Below, piece by piece: positions 26,892 through 36,207 of a stretch of DNA of 59,367 nt (position 1 is the first letter of the stretch; each line of letters opens with the position of its first letter). The notes under the pieces were generated by a model that saw nothing but the letters and a program-made list of their open reading frames with translations, was not told the DNA's origin and did not search any database. The stretch spans positions 1 through 59,367 of the forward strand of contig JAJPII010000012.1 of the NCBI GenBank assembly GCA_021324825.1. The letters run 5' to 3'. The DNA comes from Spartobacteria bacterium. Lineage in GTDB: Bacteria; Verrucomicrobiota; Verrucomicrobiia; Chthoniobacterales; Chthoniobacteraceae. A program made the translations under genes and the position numbers.

Positions 26892-28862
26892 ATGGCAAAC
26901 TCCCCCCTTCTCGCGGCTGCGGCCGCCATCGTTTTCGCGGCCTCCGCCGGCGGCCAGACAGCGCTCCACATCAACGCGGCCAAAGTCACGGCCCCAGTCA
27001 GCCCGACCCTTTACGGCCTCATGACCGAGGAAATAAACCATTCGTACGACGGCGGCCTCTACGCGGAGTTGATCCAGAACCGCATCTTCAAGGATAACGC
27101 GAAGAACCCCGTGCATTGGTCCGTTGTCGGCGCGGGCGCCATCGCGCTGGATGAGAGCCAGCCGATCGAAGGGACGGTTCTGAAGACCTGCCTGAAACTC
27201 GACGCAAACGGCGCCTCGGCGGGGCATCGCGCGGGCGTGGCGAACGACGGCTGGTGGGGCATACCGGTGAAGCCGAAAACGAGTTACCGCGCGTCCTTCT
27301 ACGCCATGGCCGACGGCGTCGGCCCGCTTACGGTCAGCCTCGAGAGCAACGACGGCTCCAAAGTCTTCGCCACCGCGCAGACGCAGGAGATAACGGACAA
27401 GTGGCAGAAATACACCGTCACGCTCACAACGGGCGACGACGCGGCGCCCTCCGCCGCGAACCGCCTCGTCATCGCGACGGAAAAGCCCGGCGCGCTCCGG
27501 CTAAACCTCGTCTCGCTCTTCCCGACGACTTATAATGACCGCCCGAACGGCAACCGCATCGACCTCATGCAACTGCTGATCGATATGAAGCCGGCGTTCC
27601 TCCGCCTGCCCGGCGGCAATTTCCTCGAAGGCGACGCCATAGCGGATCGCTTCCCGTGGAAAGCGACGCTCGGCCCGCTCGAGCAGCGTCCCGGCCACCG
27701 CGGGTGCTGGAATTACCGGGCTTCCGACGGCCTGGGCCTGCTGGAATTCCTCGAGTGGTGCGAGGACATGCACGTGCAACCCGTGCTGGCGGTGTATGCC
27801 GGGTATTCGCTCAAGGGCGAGCATGTGAACGCGGGCCCGGCCCTGCAACCGTTCGTCGACGACGCGCTCGAGGAGATCGAATACGTCATCGGCGGCGCGG
27901 AGACGAAGTGGGGCGCGGTGCGCGCAAAGGACGGCCATCCCGCGCCTTTCCCGCTGACCTATGTCGAAATCGGCAACGAAGACGGCGCGGACAAATCGCA
28001 CAGCTACGAAGGGCGTTTCGCCCAATTCTACGATGCGATCAAGGCAAAGCACCCGAACTTGAAGTGCATCGACACCCTCGGCAGGAGCTATTGGGATCAC
28101 ACCAAAGCGGCGCCCAAGCGCACCGGGGACGTCATCGACGAGCACTATTATCCCAACGCCCGGCAAATGGAGATGGACGCGACCCACTACGACAAGTATG
28201 ACCGCAACGGGCCGAAGATATTCGTGGGCGAATGGGCCACCCGCGAAGGCTCCCCCACCACGAATATGAACGCCGCGCTCGGCGACGCCGCGTGGATGAC
28301 GGGGATGGAACGCAATTCCGACATCGTCGTCCTGGCTAGTTACGCGCCGCTTTTTACCAACGTCAATCCCGGCGGGATGGAGTGGAAGAGCAACCTCATC
28401 GGCTACGACGCGCTGACCAGCTTCGGCTCGCCCTCCTACTACGCGCAGAAGATGTTCAACAACAACATCGGCGACGGGGTCTTGGCTGTCGAGGCGGACA
28501 ACGTCCCGATGCAAACCTGGCAACCCCCCGCGCCGAAGGGCAAGACGGACTTGCCTCCCGCGAAGAAATTTCCAGAGCTATTTTATGTTGCGACGAAGGA
28601 CAGCGCCAAGGGAACGATCTACCTGAAGGTCGTTAACGCGGGAGGAACGAAGCGGGACGTCCGGATCGACATTACGGGCGCGGGTATCGCGGCGGAGGGG
28701 ACTGCCATAACGCTTGGTTCGGCGCGCCCATCGGATACGAACTCCATCACCGAGCCGGCCAAAATCGTCCCCGTCACGACAGCCGCCAAGGGGTTGGGGT
28801 CGCAATTCACCTATTCCTTCGCTCCCTACTCCATCACCGTGCTGGCGCTTTCGGCCAAGTGA
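26892..28862 (+). CDS. Alpha-L-arabinofuranosidase, GH51, exported
   Basis: The 656-residue protein has a signal peptide (LLAAAAAIVFAASAGG) and the GH51 N-terminal block SPTLYGLMTEEINHSYDGGL. The catalytic acid/base Glu lies in YVEIGNEDGADKSHSYEGRF and the nucleophile Glu in IFVGEWATREGS. A carbohydrate-binding-like region around residues 110-210 comes before the barrel, as in many GH51 enzymes. It should release arabinose from arabinoxylan or arabinan. It is directly followed by a wrecked GH43-like gene, so this was a small polysaccharide-degradation locus. Confidence 0.92.
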   Translation: MANSPLLAAAAAIVFAASAGGQTALHINAAKVTAPVSPTLYGLMTEEINHSYDGGLYAELIQNRIFKDNAKNPVHWSVVGAGAIALDESQPIEGTVLKTCLKLDANGASAGHRAGVANDGWWGIPVKPKTSYRASFYAMADGVGPLTVSLESNDGSKVFATAQTQEITDKWQKYTVTLTTGDDAAPSAANRLVIATEKPGALRLNLVSLFPTTYNDRPNGNRIDLMQLLIDMKPAFLRLPGGNFLEGDAIADRFPWKATLGPLEQRPGHRGCWNYRASDGLGLLEFLEWCEDMHVQPVLAVYAGYSLKGEHVNAGPALQPFVDDALEEIEYVIGGAETKWGAVRAKDGHPAPFPLTYVEIGNEDGADKSHSYEGRFAQFYDAIKAKHPNLKCIDTLGRSYWDHTKAAPKRTGDVIDEHYYPNARQMEMDATHYDKYDRNGPKIFVGEWATREGSPTTNMNAALGDAAWMTGMERNSDIVVLASYAPLFTNVNPGGMEWKSNLIGYDALTSFGSPSYYAQKMFNNNIGDGVLAVEADNVPMQTWQPPAPKGKTDLPPAKKFPELFYVATKDSAKGTIYLKVVNAGGTKRDVRIDITGAGIAAEGTAITLGSARPSDTNSITEPAKIVPVTTAAKGLGSQFTYSFAPYSITVLALSAK

Positions 28863-29497
28863 AAGTCGGCCTCCTCTTTCTGCTGCTCCTGCCGGCCTCG
28901 AGCTGGGCCGCCGAGATTTAAGGCAACCCTTTGGTTCCCGATACGGCGGCGGATCCCTCCATCGTTTATTTTGACGGGACTTACGGGACGATCCAGCCGG
29001 TCCGCCTGACCCACCGCGGAATCGGCCCGGTCGGGGATGCGCCGCAGCCGGTGAACCTGGCTCTGGCCGGGACGGCGACCGCTTCAAGCCGGCGCGATCC
29101 CTGGCAGCGCGATCTTCCCGTCGATACGGAGCCGAACAAACACGGCCGGAGAGTCCGGGTTCATCTCTCCCGCACTTTTGAGGCGAAGAACGCTATCGAC
29201 GGCTCGAACGGCACGCGCTGGCTGCCGGCGCCCGGCGATTCCGCGCCCTGGCGGGAGGTCGATCTCGGGGCGGCCAAGCCCGTCGCGCGGGTTGAGATGT
29301 CCTTCACGGAACCGACCTTCGGCCATGCCTGGATGCTGGAAAAGTCCTCCGATGGCGAACATTGGGAATCCTGCGGCGAGCAGAAGGAACCCGCGGCGCG
29401 CTCCCCCGACGTGGCGGAGAAGATCGGGATGGCGCGTTTTCTCAGGGTTCGCATACTTGGGGGTAATCCGGGGTTGTGGGAGTTCAAGGTATTTTAG
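28859..29497 (+). pseudogene. Remnant of an exported GH43-like glycosidase with C-terminal F5/8 (discoidin) domain
   Basis: A GTG at 28859, overlapping the GH51 stop, opens a signal peptide (VKVGLLFLLLLPASSWAAEI). It is cut by TAA at 28919. In the same frame the next residues, GNPLVPDTAADPSIVYFDGT, look like the GH43 N-terminal blade that holds the catalytic Asp. They then pass directly to a linker and a domain with DLGAAKPVARVEMSF, which is F5/8 type C-like. The catalytic propeller between residue 40 and the linker is missing, so this is a large deletion plus a nonsense codon. The piece from 28931 could still be translated but would be secreted poorly. Confidence 0.7.
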
Positions 29498-29508
29498 AAC
29501 GTGTCATG

Positions 29509-29529
29509 AGGCGGCTGGCACAGCCGCCT
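29509..29529. repeat. Dispersed palindrome, copy 3, between converging genes
   Basis: AGGCGGCT-GGCAC-AGCCGCCT is a perfect 8-bp stem 12 bp after the GH43 remnant. The 3' end of the minus-strand gene at 29581 lies on the other side. The position suits a bidirectional terminator or REP-type element. Confidence 0.7.
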
Positions 29530-29580
29530 CTGCAACAACAACGTCGCTCAAGAGCCGGAATGTGCATGACACCCTTTAGC

Positions 29581-30093
29581 TTAGGAAACGAGCTTCGCGT
29601 AGATGCCGATGAGGTGGAAGCGGCAGGCCCAGATAGAGCGGTAGTCGCTGGCAAACCCGTGGGCGGTGCGCAGTTCGACGTGGCCCGCGCCATGGCCGCT
29701 ATACACGAGAACCGAGCCGACCGGGGCGGAATACGGGTCGTTCCCGCGCAACTTTACGAAACCGTGGCGGGCGACCAATTCATCGGCCGCCTGGAAGGCG
29801 TAGGCCGTTGTCGGGCAGGAGCGGACGGCGCCCGCGTCAACCAGGGCGGCTTTCACATAATGCCAGCAGCGCAGGATCGAGCGGGGAGCGGCGTGCTGTT
29901 CGGCCAGTTTCGACGCGCGGATGAGAGAGGGGTCGATGCGCGAATCCACGGGGGCGGGCTTCAGATACCGGGGCGTCCAGGCGCCGGTGGCGGTATAGGC
30001 ATTGAGACGGCTGTCATCGAAGAAGGCCTGTGCCTTGAGGCTGTTGGAAACACCGGTGAAAGCGAGAAAGGCGAGAAGGAGTTTAATTTTCAT
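29581..30093 (-). CDS. Exported NlpC/P60- or CHAP-like hydrolase
   Basis: The likely start is the ATG at 30093, giving 170 residues with a signal peptide (KIKLLLAFLAFTGVSNSLKA). A Cys-containing helix RCWHYVKAALVDAG is followed by PVGSVLVYSGHGAGHVELRT, with histidines near the end of the domain. This Cys...His order is that of CHAP/NlpC peptidases that cut peptidoglycan. A longer frame to 30189 adds residues unlikely to be a signal. The catalytic assignment is inference. Confidence 0.6.
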   Translation of the reverse strand: MKIKLLLAFLAFTGVSNSLKAQAFFDDSRLNAYTATGAWTPRYLKPAPVDSRIDPSLIRASKLAEQHAAPRSILRCWHYVKAALVDAGAVRSCPTTAYAFQAADELVARHGFVKLRGNDPYSAPVGSVLVYSGHGAGHVELRTAHGFASDYRSIWACRFHLIGIYAKLVS

Positions 30094-30195
30094 GATGACC
30101 ATAATAGCCAGAATCATGCCAGACTGAAATTTGCCTGGAAAAAACTTTCTCACGCCATCGACAACGCCTTCTGAACGGGCTATTTTCATCCCCTC

Positions 30196-30780
30196 ATGAA
30201 GCGCTTACTGCTCCCCCTCCTGCTCGGCCTGCTGGCCGTGCAACTCCCCGCCGCCGACAACCCAACCGACACCTCAAAAATGGACAACATCCGGATTAAA
30301 ATGACCACCGACAAGGGCGAGATCGACTTGACCCTTTTCCCCTCCAAAGCCCCGCTCACGGTGGCCAACTTCCTGAACCTGGCGAAGAAGGGGTATTACG
30401 ACGGCCTGACTTTTCACCGGGTCATCCCGAATTTCATGATCCAGGGCGGCGACCCGACCGGGACGGGATCGGGCGGCCCGGGTTACCAGTTCGAGGACGA
30501 GTTCAGCCCCGACCTGCGGTTCGACAAGCCGGGCAAACTGGCGATGGCGAACGCCGGCCCGGCAACGAACGGCAGCCAGTTCTTCATCACGCACGTCCCG
30601 ACGGCGTGGCTGAACGGCAAGCACACCATCTTTGGCGAGGTCACGAAGGGCCAGGACATCGTCAACGCCATCCAGCAGGGCGACAAGATCAAGGGCATCC
30701 AGGTGCTCGACTCGACCGATGCGCTCTTCGCGGCGGAAGCCGGCCCGCTCGCGAAGTGGAACGCGGTCTTGAAGAAGTAG
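30196..30780 (+). CDS. ppiA: Peptidyl-prolyl cis-trans isomerase, cyclophilin type, exported
   Basis: The 194-residue protein has a signal peptide ([18 protein letters not shown]) and a full cyclophilin domain. [20 protein letters not shown] holds the catalytic Arg, and [15 protein letters not shown] and [14 protein letters not shown] are invariant blocks. It should act as a periplasmic folding catalyst. It ends VLKK with stop 30778-30780. Symbol given by analogy with periplasmic PpiA. Confidence 0.93.
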   Translation: MKRLLLPLLLGLLAVQLPAADNPTDTSKMDNIRIKMTTDKGEIDLTLFPSKAPLTVANFLNLAKKGYYDGLTFHRVIPNFMIQGGDPTGTGSGGPGYQFEDEFSPDLRFDKPGKLAMANAGPATNGSQFFITHVPTAWLNGKHTIFGEVTKGQDIVNAIQQGDKIKGIQVLDSTDALFAAEAGPLAKWNAVLKK

Positions 30781-30804
30781 GATGCGGCAAGCGGCCCGCT
30801 TGCC

Positions 30805-31554
30805 TCAGTCGGTGTGCGCCTTGACCAGGCCGGCGAAGTTCACGAGGTCCGCTTCCTGCACATCCGAGACGGCCAGGTAATTCATCCCGGCCTTTGACCA
30901 CCGCAGCGTCCGGTAGCCGTGTTCCTCGTGCAGCGTCCGCGAGAGGCTGGCCCCCTCGCCGGCGGGCCAGATGAAGAGGTTGATGTAATGCTTGCGCCTC
31001 TGATAGACGATTGCCGCCACCGGGCGACGGTCCAATACGTCGAGCCGCCCCCCGATCAGCGGGAACCCGGCGGACGCGAGGTCCACGACTTGGGGCGAGT
31101 AATCGAGTTTCCCGGCAAACCACGGTTTGACGGTGTGTTGATCTGTGGAAGCCACATCCATGAGGTGGCCGGCCTGCAACGAGCGGACATGATCCGCGAC
31201 GGCTTCCTCGTTCAGCCCCGGCCTCGGGGCGCCCAGGAAATATAGCATCGCGATCGCAAAGGCGGCGAGCGCTCCCGAGAGACTGGCCCACGCGGGTTGA
31301 AAGAGGCGAAGCCATCCCGGCTTCGAGGCGGAGCTTTCGCCCAGCCGGGCGCGAATGCGGGTCATGATGTAGCCCGGGGCCTCGAAGCAAGGCGCTTTCT
31401 CGCGAATGGCTCCCACGAGCGCCCGCCGCTCCTCGAGCCGTTGTTGGCAGCGGTCGCAATCGCGAAGGTGCTCCTCGACTTCGAGGCTGCCTGGGAGGTC
31501 GAGTTCCCCGTCCATATAGGCGTCCAGCAGCCGTTCCGCTCTTTCGCATGTCAT
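30805..31554 (-). CDS. Anti-sigma factor with zinc-binding (ZAS) domain
   Basis: The 249-residue protein begins MTCERAERLLDAYMDGELDL and has EEHLRDCDRCQQRL, the His-x3-Cys-x2-Cys motif of the ZAS anti-sigma fold. A membrane segment at about residues 92-112 (LSGALAAFAIAMLYFLG) anchors it, leaving an outer domain of about 135 residues that could sense a signal. Its ATG overlaps the sigma factor stop by 4 bp, the usual layout of an ECF sigma/anti-sigma pair. Confidence 0.87.
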   Translation of the reverse strand: MTCERAERLLDAYMDGELDLPGSLEVEEHLRDCDRCQQRLEERRALVGAIREKAPCFEAPGYIMTRIRARLGESSASKPGWLRLFQPAWASLSGALAAFAIAMLYFLGAPRPGLNEEAVADHVRSLQAGHLMDVASTDQHTVKPWFAGKLDYSPQVVDLASAGFPLIGGRLDVLDRRPVAAIVYQRRKHYINLFIWPAGEGASLSRTLHEEHGYRTLRWSKAGMNYLAVSDVQEADLVNFAGLVKAHTD

Positions 31555-32096
31555 ATGTTGGAATCCTTTGAAAATGCCGCCAGATCGGCCCTGAGCTTTT
31601 CCCGGCCGCGCGAGAGGCGGGACATGACGGTTCCTATCGGGATGCCCGCAATCGCGGCGATCTCCTTGTAAGAAAAGCCTTCCAGATCATGGAGCACGAT
31701 GAGTTCCCGGAATTCCGGCGCGAGATTCATGAGCATGAGTTGAACCGCTTCGGCGTCCGCTTCGCGGGGCGTTTCTGTCGAAGGGTTTGGCGTTGGAAAA
31801 TGGAGTTCCTCGTCGAAGGGTTCCATCTCCTTCCGGCCGCGAAGCCTTTTTATGGCGGTATAACAGACGTTGCGAACGATGGCCGTCAGCCATGCCCTGC
31901 CGTCCCCCTGGCGGAACCGCGGGAAAGCCTTGTAGGCGCGAAGATAGGCCTCCTGCACGCAATCTTCGGCGTCTTGCGGGTTGTGCATAAGCCAGCGGGC
32001 GAGGTTGTAGGCGGCGTCCAGGTGAGGCAGAAGCGCCTCTTCAAAGCGCTGCCGCATCGCGGCGTCCGTCCTGTTGCCATAAAGCTCCTCCATCAT
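31551..32096 (-). CDS. ECF-type RNA polymerase sigma factor
   Basis: The 181-residue protein contains region 2 (LARWLMHNPQDAEDCVQEAY, PRFRQGDGRAWLTAIVRNVC) and region 4 (FSYKEIAAIAGIPIGTVMSR), with no region 3. This is the ECF form. It directs polymerase to a specific promoter set when released by the neighbouring anti-sigma factor. Autoregulation is possible from the motif between this gene and the divergent phosphoesterase. Confidence 0.93.
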   Translation of the reverse strand: MMEELYGNRTDAAMRQRFEEALLPHLDAAYNLARWLMHNPQDAEDCVQEAYLRAYKAFPRFRQGDGRAWLTAIVRNVCYTAIKRLRGRKEMEPFDEELHFPTPNPSTETPREADAEAVQLMLMNLAPEFRELIVLHDLEGFSYKEIAAIAGIPIGTVMSRLSRGREKLRADLAAFSKDSNI

Positions 32097-32221
32097 GGGT
32101 ACGACCCAGGATACCGCGGTTTTATTCCGCGGGATCGACTTTTATTTTTTTGGGAATAGATCGGGGCGCGCCGGAGTAATCCTTAGTGAAAGCAAATTCA
32201 TCCTCCACACAATTCCCTCTT
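32097..32221. promoter_or_regulatory. Divergent promoter region of the sigma factor and the phosphoesterase
   Basis: Both directions contain a GGAATA hexamer that resembles ECF -35 boxes. On minus it is inside GGAATAAAACCGCGG, about 25-35 bp before the sigma start. On plus it is GGAATAGATC at about 32153-32162. A second feature is the perfect inverted pair CCGCGG-TTTTATT-CCGCGG at about 32117-32135. The shared -35-like box suggests both genes are read by the same sigma factor. This is pattern matching only. Confidence 0.35.
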
Positions 32222-33175
32222 ATGAGCGACGACATTATCCTCCACCAAGGCCGCGACGATTCCATCGACCGCCGCGGATTTCTCAAATGCATGGCATGGA
32301 CCGGCACGGGGCTGGTCTTCTCCCTCTCGGGGGGATTGCTGACTTCCCGCGTGTTCGGCGACACGACGCCTTCTCCCTCCGGCGCGGCGGACTTTACGTT
32401 CGTCCAGATCAGCGATAGCCATATCGGGTTCAACAAGGCGGCCAACAGCAACGTCACCGCCACGTTTGGCGAGGCGATCAAACGCATCAACGCGCTGCCC
32501 CGCAAACCGAAGTTCATCATCCACACCGGCGATCTCAGCCACCTGGCCGAGGCCGGCGAATTCGACACTGTCGAGCAGATGCTCAAGGAGACGGGCGTCG
32601 ACCGGATTTTCTACGTGCCAGGGGAGCACGACATCCTCAGTGACAACGGGGCGCTTTATCACGAACGGTTCGGGAAGGGGACCCGCGGCTCGGGCTGGTA
32701 CAGTTACGATTACAACGGCGTCCATTTCGTCGGCCTCGTCAATGTGTTCAACAAGGCCGAACTCGCCCTTGGAGTGCTCGGACAGGATCAACTCGACTGG
32801 TTGCAAAAGGACCTGGCCCCGATCTCGAACAGCACGCCGGTCGTCGTGTTCGCGCACGTGCCGCTGTGGGAGGTTTACCCGCAATGGGGCTGGGGCACGA
32901 GCGACGGCGCCAGGGCATTGGCGATGCTCAGGCGATTCGGGTCCGTCAGCGTCCTGAACGGGCACATCCATCAAGTGATCCGGAAGGTGGAAGGGAATAT
33001 CACCTTTCATACCGCCCGCGCCACCGGCTTCCCGCAACCCGCCCCCGGCGCCGCTCCCAAGCCGGGGCCGATGGTCGTCCCCGCCGGGCAGTTGCAAAGC
33101 GTCCTCGGCATCACGACAGTCAACTACCGGGAAACGCCTCACGACCTCGCGGTCATCGATTCCCCCCTTGCATGA
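32222..33175 (+). CDS. Tat-exported metallophosphoesterase
   Basis: Starting at ATG 32222, the 317-residue protein has a twin-arginine signal (SIDRRGFLKCMAWTGTGLVF). The calcineurin-like fold follows, with ISDSHIGFNKAA, HTGDLSHLAEAGEF, VPGEHDIL, HVPLW and LNGHIHQ supplying the metal-binding Asp, His and Asn residues. The upstream frame to 32186 would place residues before the Tat motif and is less likely. It probably acts in the periplasm with two bound metals. Substrate unknown. It is divergent from the sigma factor and followed by a cytochrome gene. Confidence 0.87.
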   Translation: MSDDIILHQGRDDSIDRRGFLKCMAWTGTGLVFSLSGGLLTSRVFGDTTPSPSGAADFTFVQISDSHIGFNKAANSNVTATFGEAIKRINALPRKPKFIIHTGDLSHLAEAGEFDTVEQMLKETGVDRIFYVPGEHDILSDNGALYHERFGKGTRGSGWYSYDYNGVHFVGLVNVFNKAELALGVLGQDQLDWLQKDLAPISNSTPVVVFAHVPLWEVYPQWGWGTSDGARALAMLRRFGSVSVLNGHIHQVIRKVEGNITFHTARATGFPQPAPGAAPKPGPMVVPAGQLQSVLGITTVNYRETPHDLAVIDSPLA

Positions 33176-33182
33176 AGCCGGG

Positions 33183-33911
33183 ATGCTGCTCGATTCATCC
33201 ATCTGGCCCAAAATCCACGGGGGGAGCACCCACTTTCCCGTGGCTCTTTCGATTGCCGCGGCATTGTTCGAGAGCGCGGCCTTTCTCCTGCCGGAGACCT
33301 CGTCCCAAAAACCGCGGCTCCATGCCGCCGGTTATTTCGCCATCCTCCTGGCGGGGGCCGGAACGTTCCCGGCGGTGCTCTCCGGCCTGGTGATCGCGGA
33401 GGGGAAGCCGCTTGGCCGCGATGTCTTGCTGCTGCATCACCTCTTTGTCTGGCCCGCGTTTGCGCTGCTTGCCGGCCTCGCGGTCTGGCGGGCGCTGGCG
33501 GGTGAACGGCCCGGGGCGTTCGGCGTGTATCTCGCCATCCTTTGTCTCACCGCCGTTCTGACGTCCGCGGCGGGCTACTGGGGCGGGGAACTGTTGCTGA
33601 ATAGTTCCGCCGGAGCCGCGGCCGTCGCCTCCCCGGCGCTCGTCGAGCAGGGGCGGCGTTTTTTTCTGGCGAGCTGCTCCCATTGCCATGGAGACGACGC
33701 CCGCGGCGACGAGGGGCCGGACCTCCATGGCCTGAAAATCAGCAATGCGCGCATAGCCGTCACCATCAAACGCGGAGTAAAAGGAGAGATGCCGGCCTTT
33801 TCAAAAAAATACGGCGATCCCGAAATCGCCGCGCTCACGGCTTTTGTGCGGTCGCTCTCTCCGGGCCGCGCCGCTCAAACAACCGCGGGTAAACCGGCGG
33901 CTCTGGATTAG
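33183..33911 (+). CDS. Membrane-bound cytochrome c with an N-terminal multi-helix domain
   Basis: From ATG 33183 the 242-residue protein has about four membrane helices (for example VFLLPETSS..FAILLAGAGTFPAVLSGLVI and FALLAGLAVWRALAG), in a DUF2231-like region. A soluble heme domain follows, with CSHCHGDDARGDEGPDL as the CxxCH heme site and MPAFSKKY supplying the Met ligand. The preceding gene overlaps by a few bases if the TTG at 33168 is used, so ATG was chosen. It is likely a periplasmic electron carrier tied to the phosphoesterase operon. Confidence 0.8.
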   Translation: MLLDSSIWPKIHGGSTHFPVALSIAAALFESAAFLLPETSSQKPRLHAAGYFAILLAGAGTFPAVLSGLVIAEGKPLGRDVLLLHHLFVWPAFALLAGLAVWRALAGERPGAFGVYLAILCLTAVLTSAAGYWGGELLLNSSAGAAAVASPALVEQGRRFFLASCSHCHGDDARGDEGPDLHGLKISNARIAVTIKRGVKGEMPAFSKKYGDPEIAALTAFVRSLSPGRAAQTTAGKPAALD

Positions 33912-35881
33912 GCCGCCTCTTCGAAGAGGAGGAGAGTCTCGGCCGCCTTGCAGGAGCCGCCGAGTTCCGTAGCCAGCCGCAGGAGAAATTGGCGCGCCAT
34001 CTCCCTGCCGGCCGCGTCCGGGAGGCGTTTTTCGGCCAATAACCTGGCCAGGATATCCGCCATGCACCCCGCGAGATCGCGCCAGGCGGGGAGGTCCTCC
34101 GCCAGGGCGGGGTCGGCGGGGAACGGCCCTTCGTCAAAACCTTCGTCGATGCGGCCGAGGCAGGCGTCGATAAGTTCGAACCACTCCTCGACCGTCGCCA
34201 GTTCATTGAAGGCGCCGTCGCGCAAGGTCGCGAAAAGCAGGTAGATATCGCGCAAGTTGCCGCGCCGGACGACTTCCCCCAGCATTTCGGAAAGGGCGCG
34301 CCACCACGGGACGAGCGTCCCGGCCTCCGCGGGCCGTTTCCCGAGCCAGTATAAGGCGAGCAGGGCGATGCGGCGCGGATCCCACGCGTCTTCTTCCAAC
34401 TGTTCGAGCCACGCGCGGCGGCACCAAGCGCCGAAGTCTTTCGCCAGTTCCGGGCGCCCGTGGTTCTGCGCCGCGCCTTCCGTCATGCCAATGACGAAGT
34501 GGAGCAGGAATTCCCGCCGCACCGCCGCGGCCTTCAGCAGCGGGAAGGAGTCGGGAGCTTCGAGGACTTCCCCGGCCAACGCCGCGGCGGGGAGCCGGCG
34601 CTCTTCGGCATCGAGGGTCATGCTCTCCCAGCCAAGCGAGAAACCGAGGGTCTCGGCCAGGTCTTCGCATACTCCCAGGTCCTGCCGTTGAAGCAGGCCG
34701 CGCGCGATGCGTTCCCGTTCCGCGGGCGGCCATTGTTGCAGCCGTTCGATCGCGAGGGAGAGGACGCTGCCGCAACTCACCTTCTCGTAGAAGAGTTCAT
34801 CGTGCAGCGCCCTGCGTTCCGGGGTGCGGAACCAATGCCAGGCCCGCACTTCCACCGCGATGGCCCGCTGGATGGCGGGAGAGCCGTCGCGAAACGCCCC
34901 GGCCAGGAGGCTCTCCAAAGCGTCCTGCATCGGGCGGTCATCGGAGACGGGCGGTTTTGCAAACACGGCGTCGGCAAAGCGCAAGGCGCTTGTCCATTCG
35001 CGGGTTCCGGGGTCTTCCTTGAGGATGGCGAGCGCCAGCCGCGCGCATTCGCGGATCAACTCCGGCGGTTCCTGCTCTCCGGCTCTTTTCCGCAGTTCCG
35101 TGAGAACGACGCTAAGTTCCCGCAGCTTTGCGGCGTCTTTTTTTGGCGCTCCTTCCTCGGAGAGGCGGAGCGCGATCCCTTCCGCCAGCCGCACCCCGCG
35201 CGCCAGCAGGGCGTCCCGGTCTCTCGAAACGGAGGTTCCCCGCGCGCGGGCGATCTCGCGCATGCGCCGCAGCCAGTCCGCCCACGCCGCATCGCCGTTT
35301 TCCTCGAAGACGGGGTGTTCGGCGTCTCCCGCAGCGCCCGCGGGTTTGCTCCTGACCCCGCCGAGGTCCCGGCCCACGACAAGGACGGCTTTTTCGCTGA
35401 CCTGCGACGGGTCGATATGGGAGGTGAATTTCAGACCGGCGGCGGTCAGGGCCATGCAGCTTTTCGTCACTTCCTCCGGGAAGGGGAACGCGCCGGCGTA
35501 GAGCGCCAGGCCGCCGCGGCGCCTTTCTTCGGTGTGAAGAGCGGAGCTGGAGGCTTTCCAACCCGCCGCGCGAAAGAGCTTTTTTAACGAGTGGGAAAGG
35601 AGCAGCGCATCGGGGTCGTTCGCGGCGGCCGAGATGGTTATGTGGCGTTCCCCGCCTCCCGCGAGATGCCGCAGGAAAGCGTTCTTCTCGGTCTCCCCAA
35701 GGAAACCCGCGCCCCGCCGCATGGGGACGAACGCATCTTCCGGAGGCGGGATGGCGTTTTCCGGGGTGACAACGATGACTTCCCGGCATTGGGGACAGCG
35801 TATCTTTTTGGCCACCGCGCGGCTGCCCAGGGAGATTTTGGCGTTGCAGCGCGGGCAATCTTTGTGAATGAGGTTCTGCAT
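33908..35881 (-). CDS. Large cytoplasmic protein with N-terminal zinc ribbon, function unknown
   Basis: The 657-residue protein begins with CPRCNAKISLGSRAVAKKIR-CPQC, an MJ0042-type zinc ribbon (four Cys). After a linker comes a region HITISAAANDPDALLLSHSL and then about 480 residues rich in Leu, Ala, Arg and Glu, likely an alpha-helical repeat array. No membrane segment or catalytic motif is visible. It converges on the cytochrome gene with a 4-bp overlap. It pairs with the small zinc-ribbon protein 13 bp upstream on the same strand. Function cannot be assigned. Confidence 0.65.
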   Translation of the reverse strand: MQNLIHKDCPRCNAKISLGSRAVAKKIRCPQCREVIVVTPENAIPPPEDAFVPMRRGAGFLGETEKNAFLRHLAGGGERHITISAAANDPDALLLSHSLKKLFRAAGWKASSSALHTEERRRGGLALYAGAFPFPEEVTKSCMALTAAGLKFTSHIDPSQVSEKAVLVVGRDLGGVRSKPAGAAGDAEHPVFEENGDAAWADWLRRMREIARARGTSVSRDRDALLARGVRLAEGIALRLSEEGAPKKDAAKLRELSVVLTELRKRAGEQEPPELIRECARLALAILKEDPGTREWTSALRFADAVFAKPPVSDDRPMQDALESLLAGAFRDGSPAIQRAIAVEVRAWHWFRTPERRALHDELFYEKVSCGSVLSLAIERLQQWPPAERERIARGLLQRQDLGVCEDLAETLGFSLGWESMTLDAEERRLPAAALAGEVLEAPDSFPLLKAAAVRREFLLHFVIGMTEGAAQNHGRPELAKDFGAWCRRAWLEQLEEDAWDPRRIALLALYWLGKRPAEAGTLVPWWRALSEMLGEVVRRGNLRDIYLLFATLRDGAFNELATVEEWFELIDACLGRIDEGFDEGPFPADPALAEDLPAWRDLAGCMADILARLLAEKRLPDAAGREMARQFLLRLATELGGSCKAAETLLLFEEAA

Positions 35882-35894
35882 TTGCCCCTATAGC

Positions 35895-36158
35895 CTAGGA
35901 AGACCGGGAGGTTAGGAATTCGAGTTCATCCTGCGTCAGGAGCGGGCTCAGGGAGGCGAGGGACTTTCCCGTTTTGGCGCCGGGCGTTGTGGAAAGCTGG
36001 GGGACGGAAATTTCGCTGTGGCACCACCCGCACTCGGCCTGGGAGCCAATCCCCTCCTCGACGCTCAACCGCCGCTGGCAGACCGGGCAAAGAAACTCGA
36101 TCTGGATGGAAAGTATCTTCGGAAAGCGGCGCTCCTCTTCTTGTGCAAAGAATGGCAT
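35895..36158 (-). CDS. Small zinc-ribbon protein
   Basis: The 87-residue protein has CPVCQRRLSVEEGIGSQAE-CGWC, a four-Cys zinc ribbon related to that of the next gene. A C-terminal part rich in Ser, Thr and Lys ends LLTQDELEFLTSRSS. It is the first gene of the two-gene minus-strand unit. It is divergent from the MinD-type gene. The role is unknown. Confidence 0.6.
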   Translation of the reverse strand: MPFFAQEEERRFPKILSIQIEFLCPVCQRRLSVEEGIGSQAECGWCHSEISVPQLSTTPGAKTGKSLASLSPLLTQDELEFLTSRSS

Positions 36159-36207
36159 AAACTTTCTTGACCCGTTAACGAAAGCCCTTCATATTGCGGT
36201 TGTCAAG

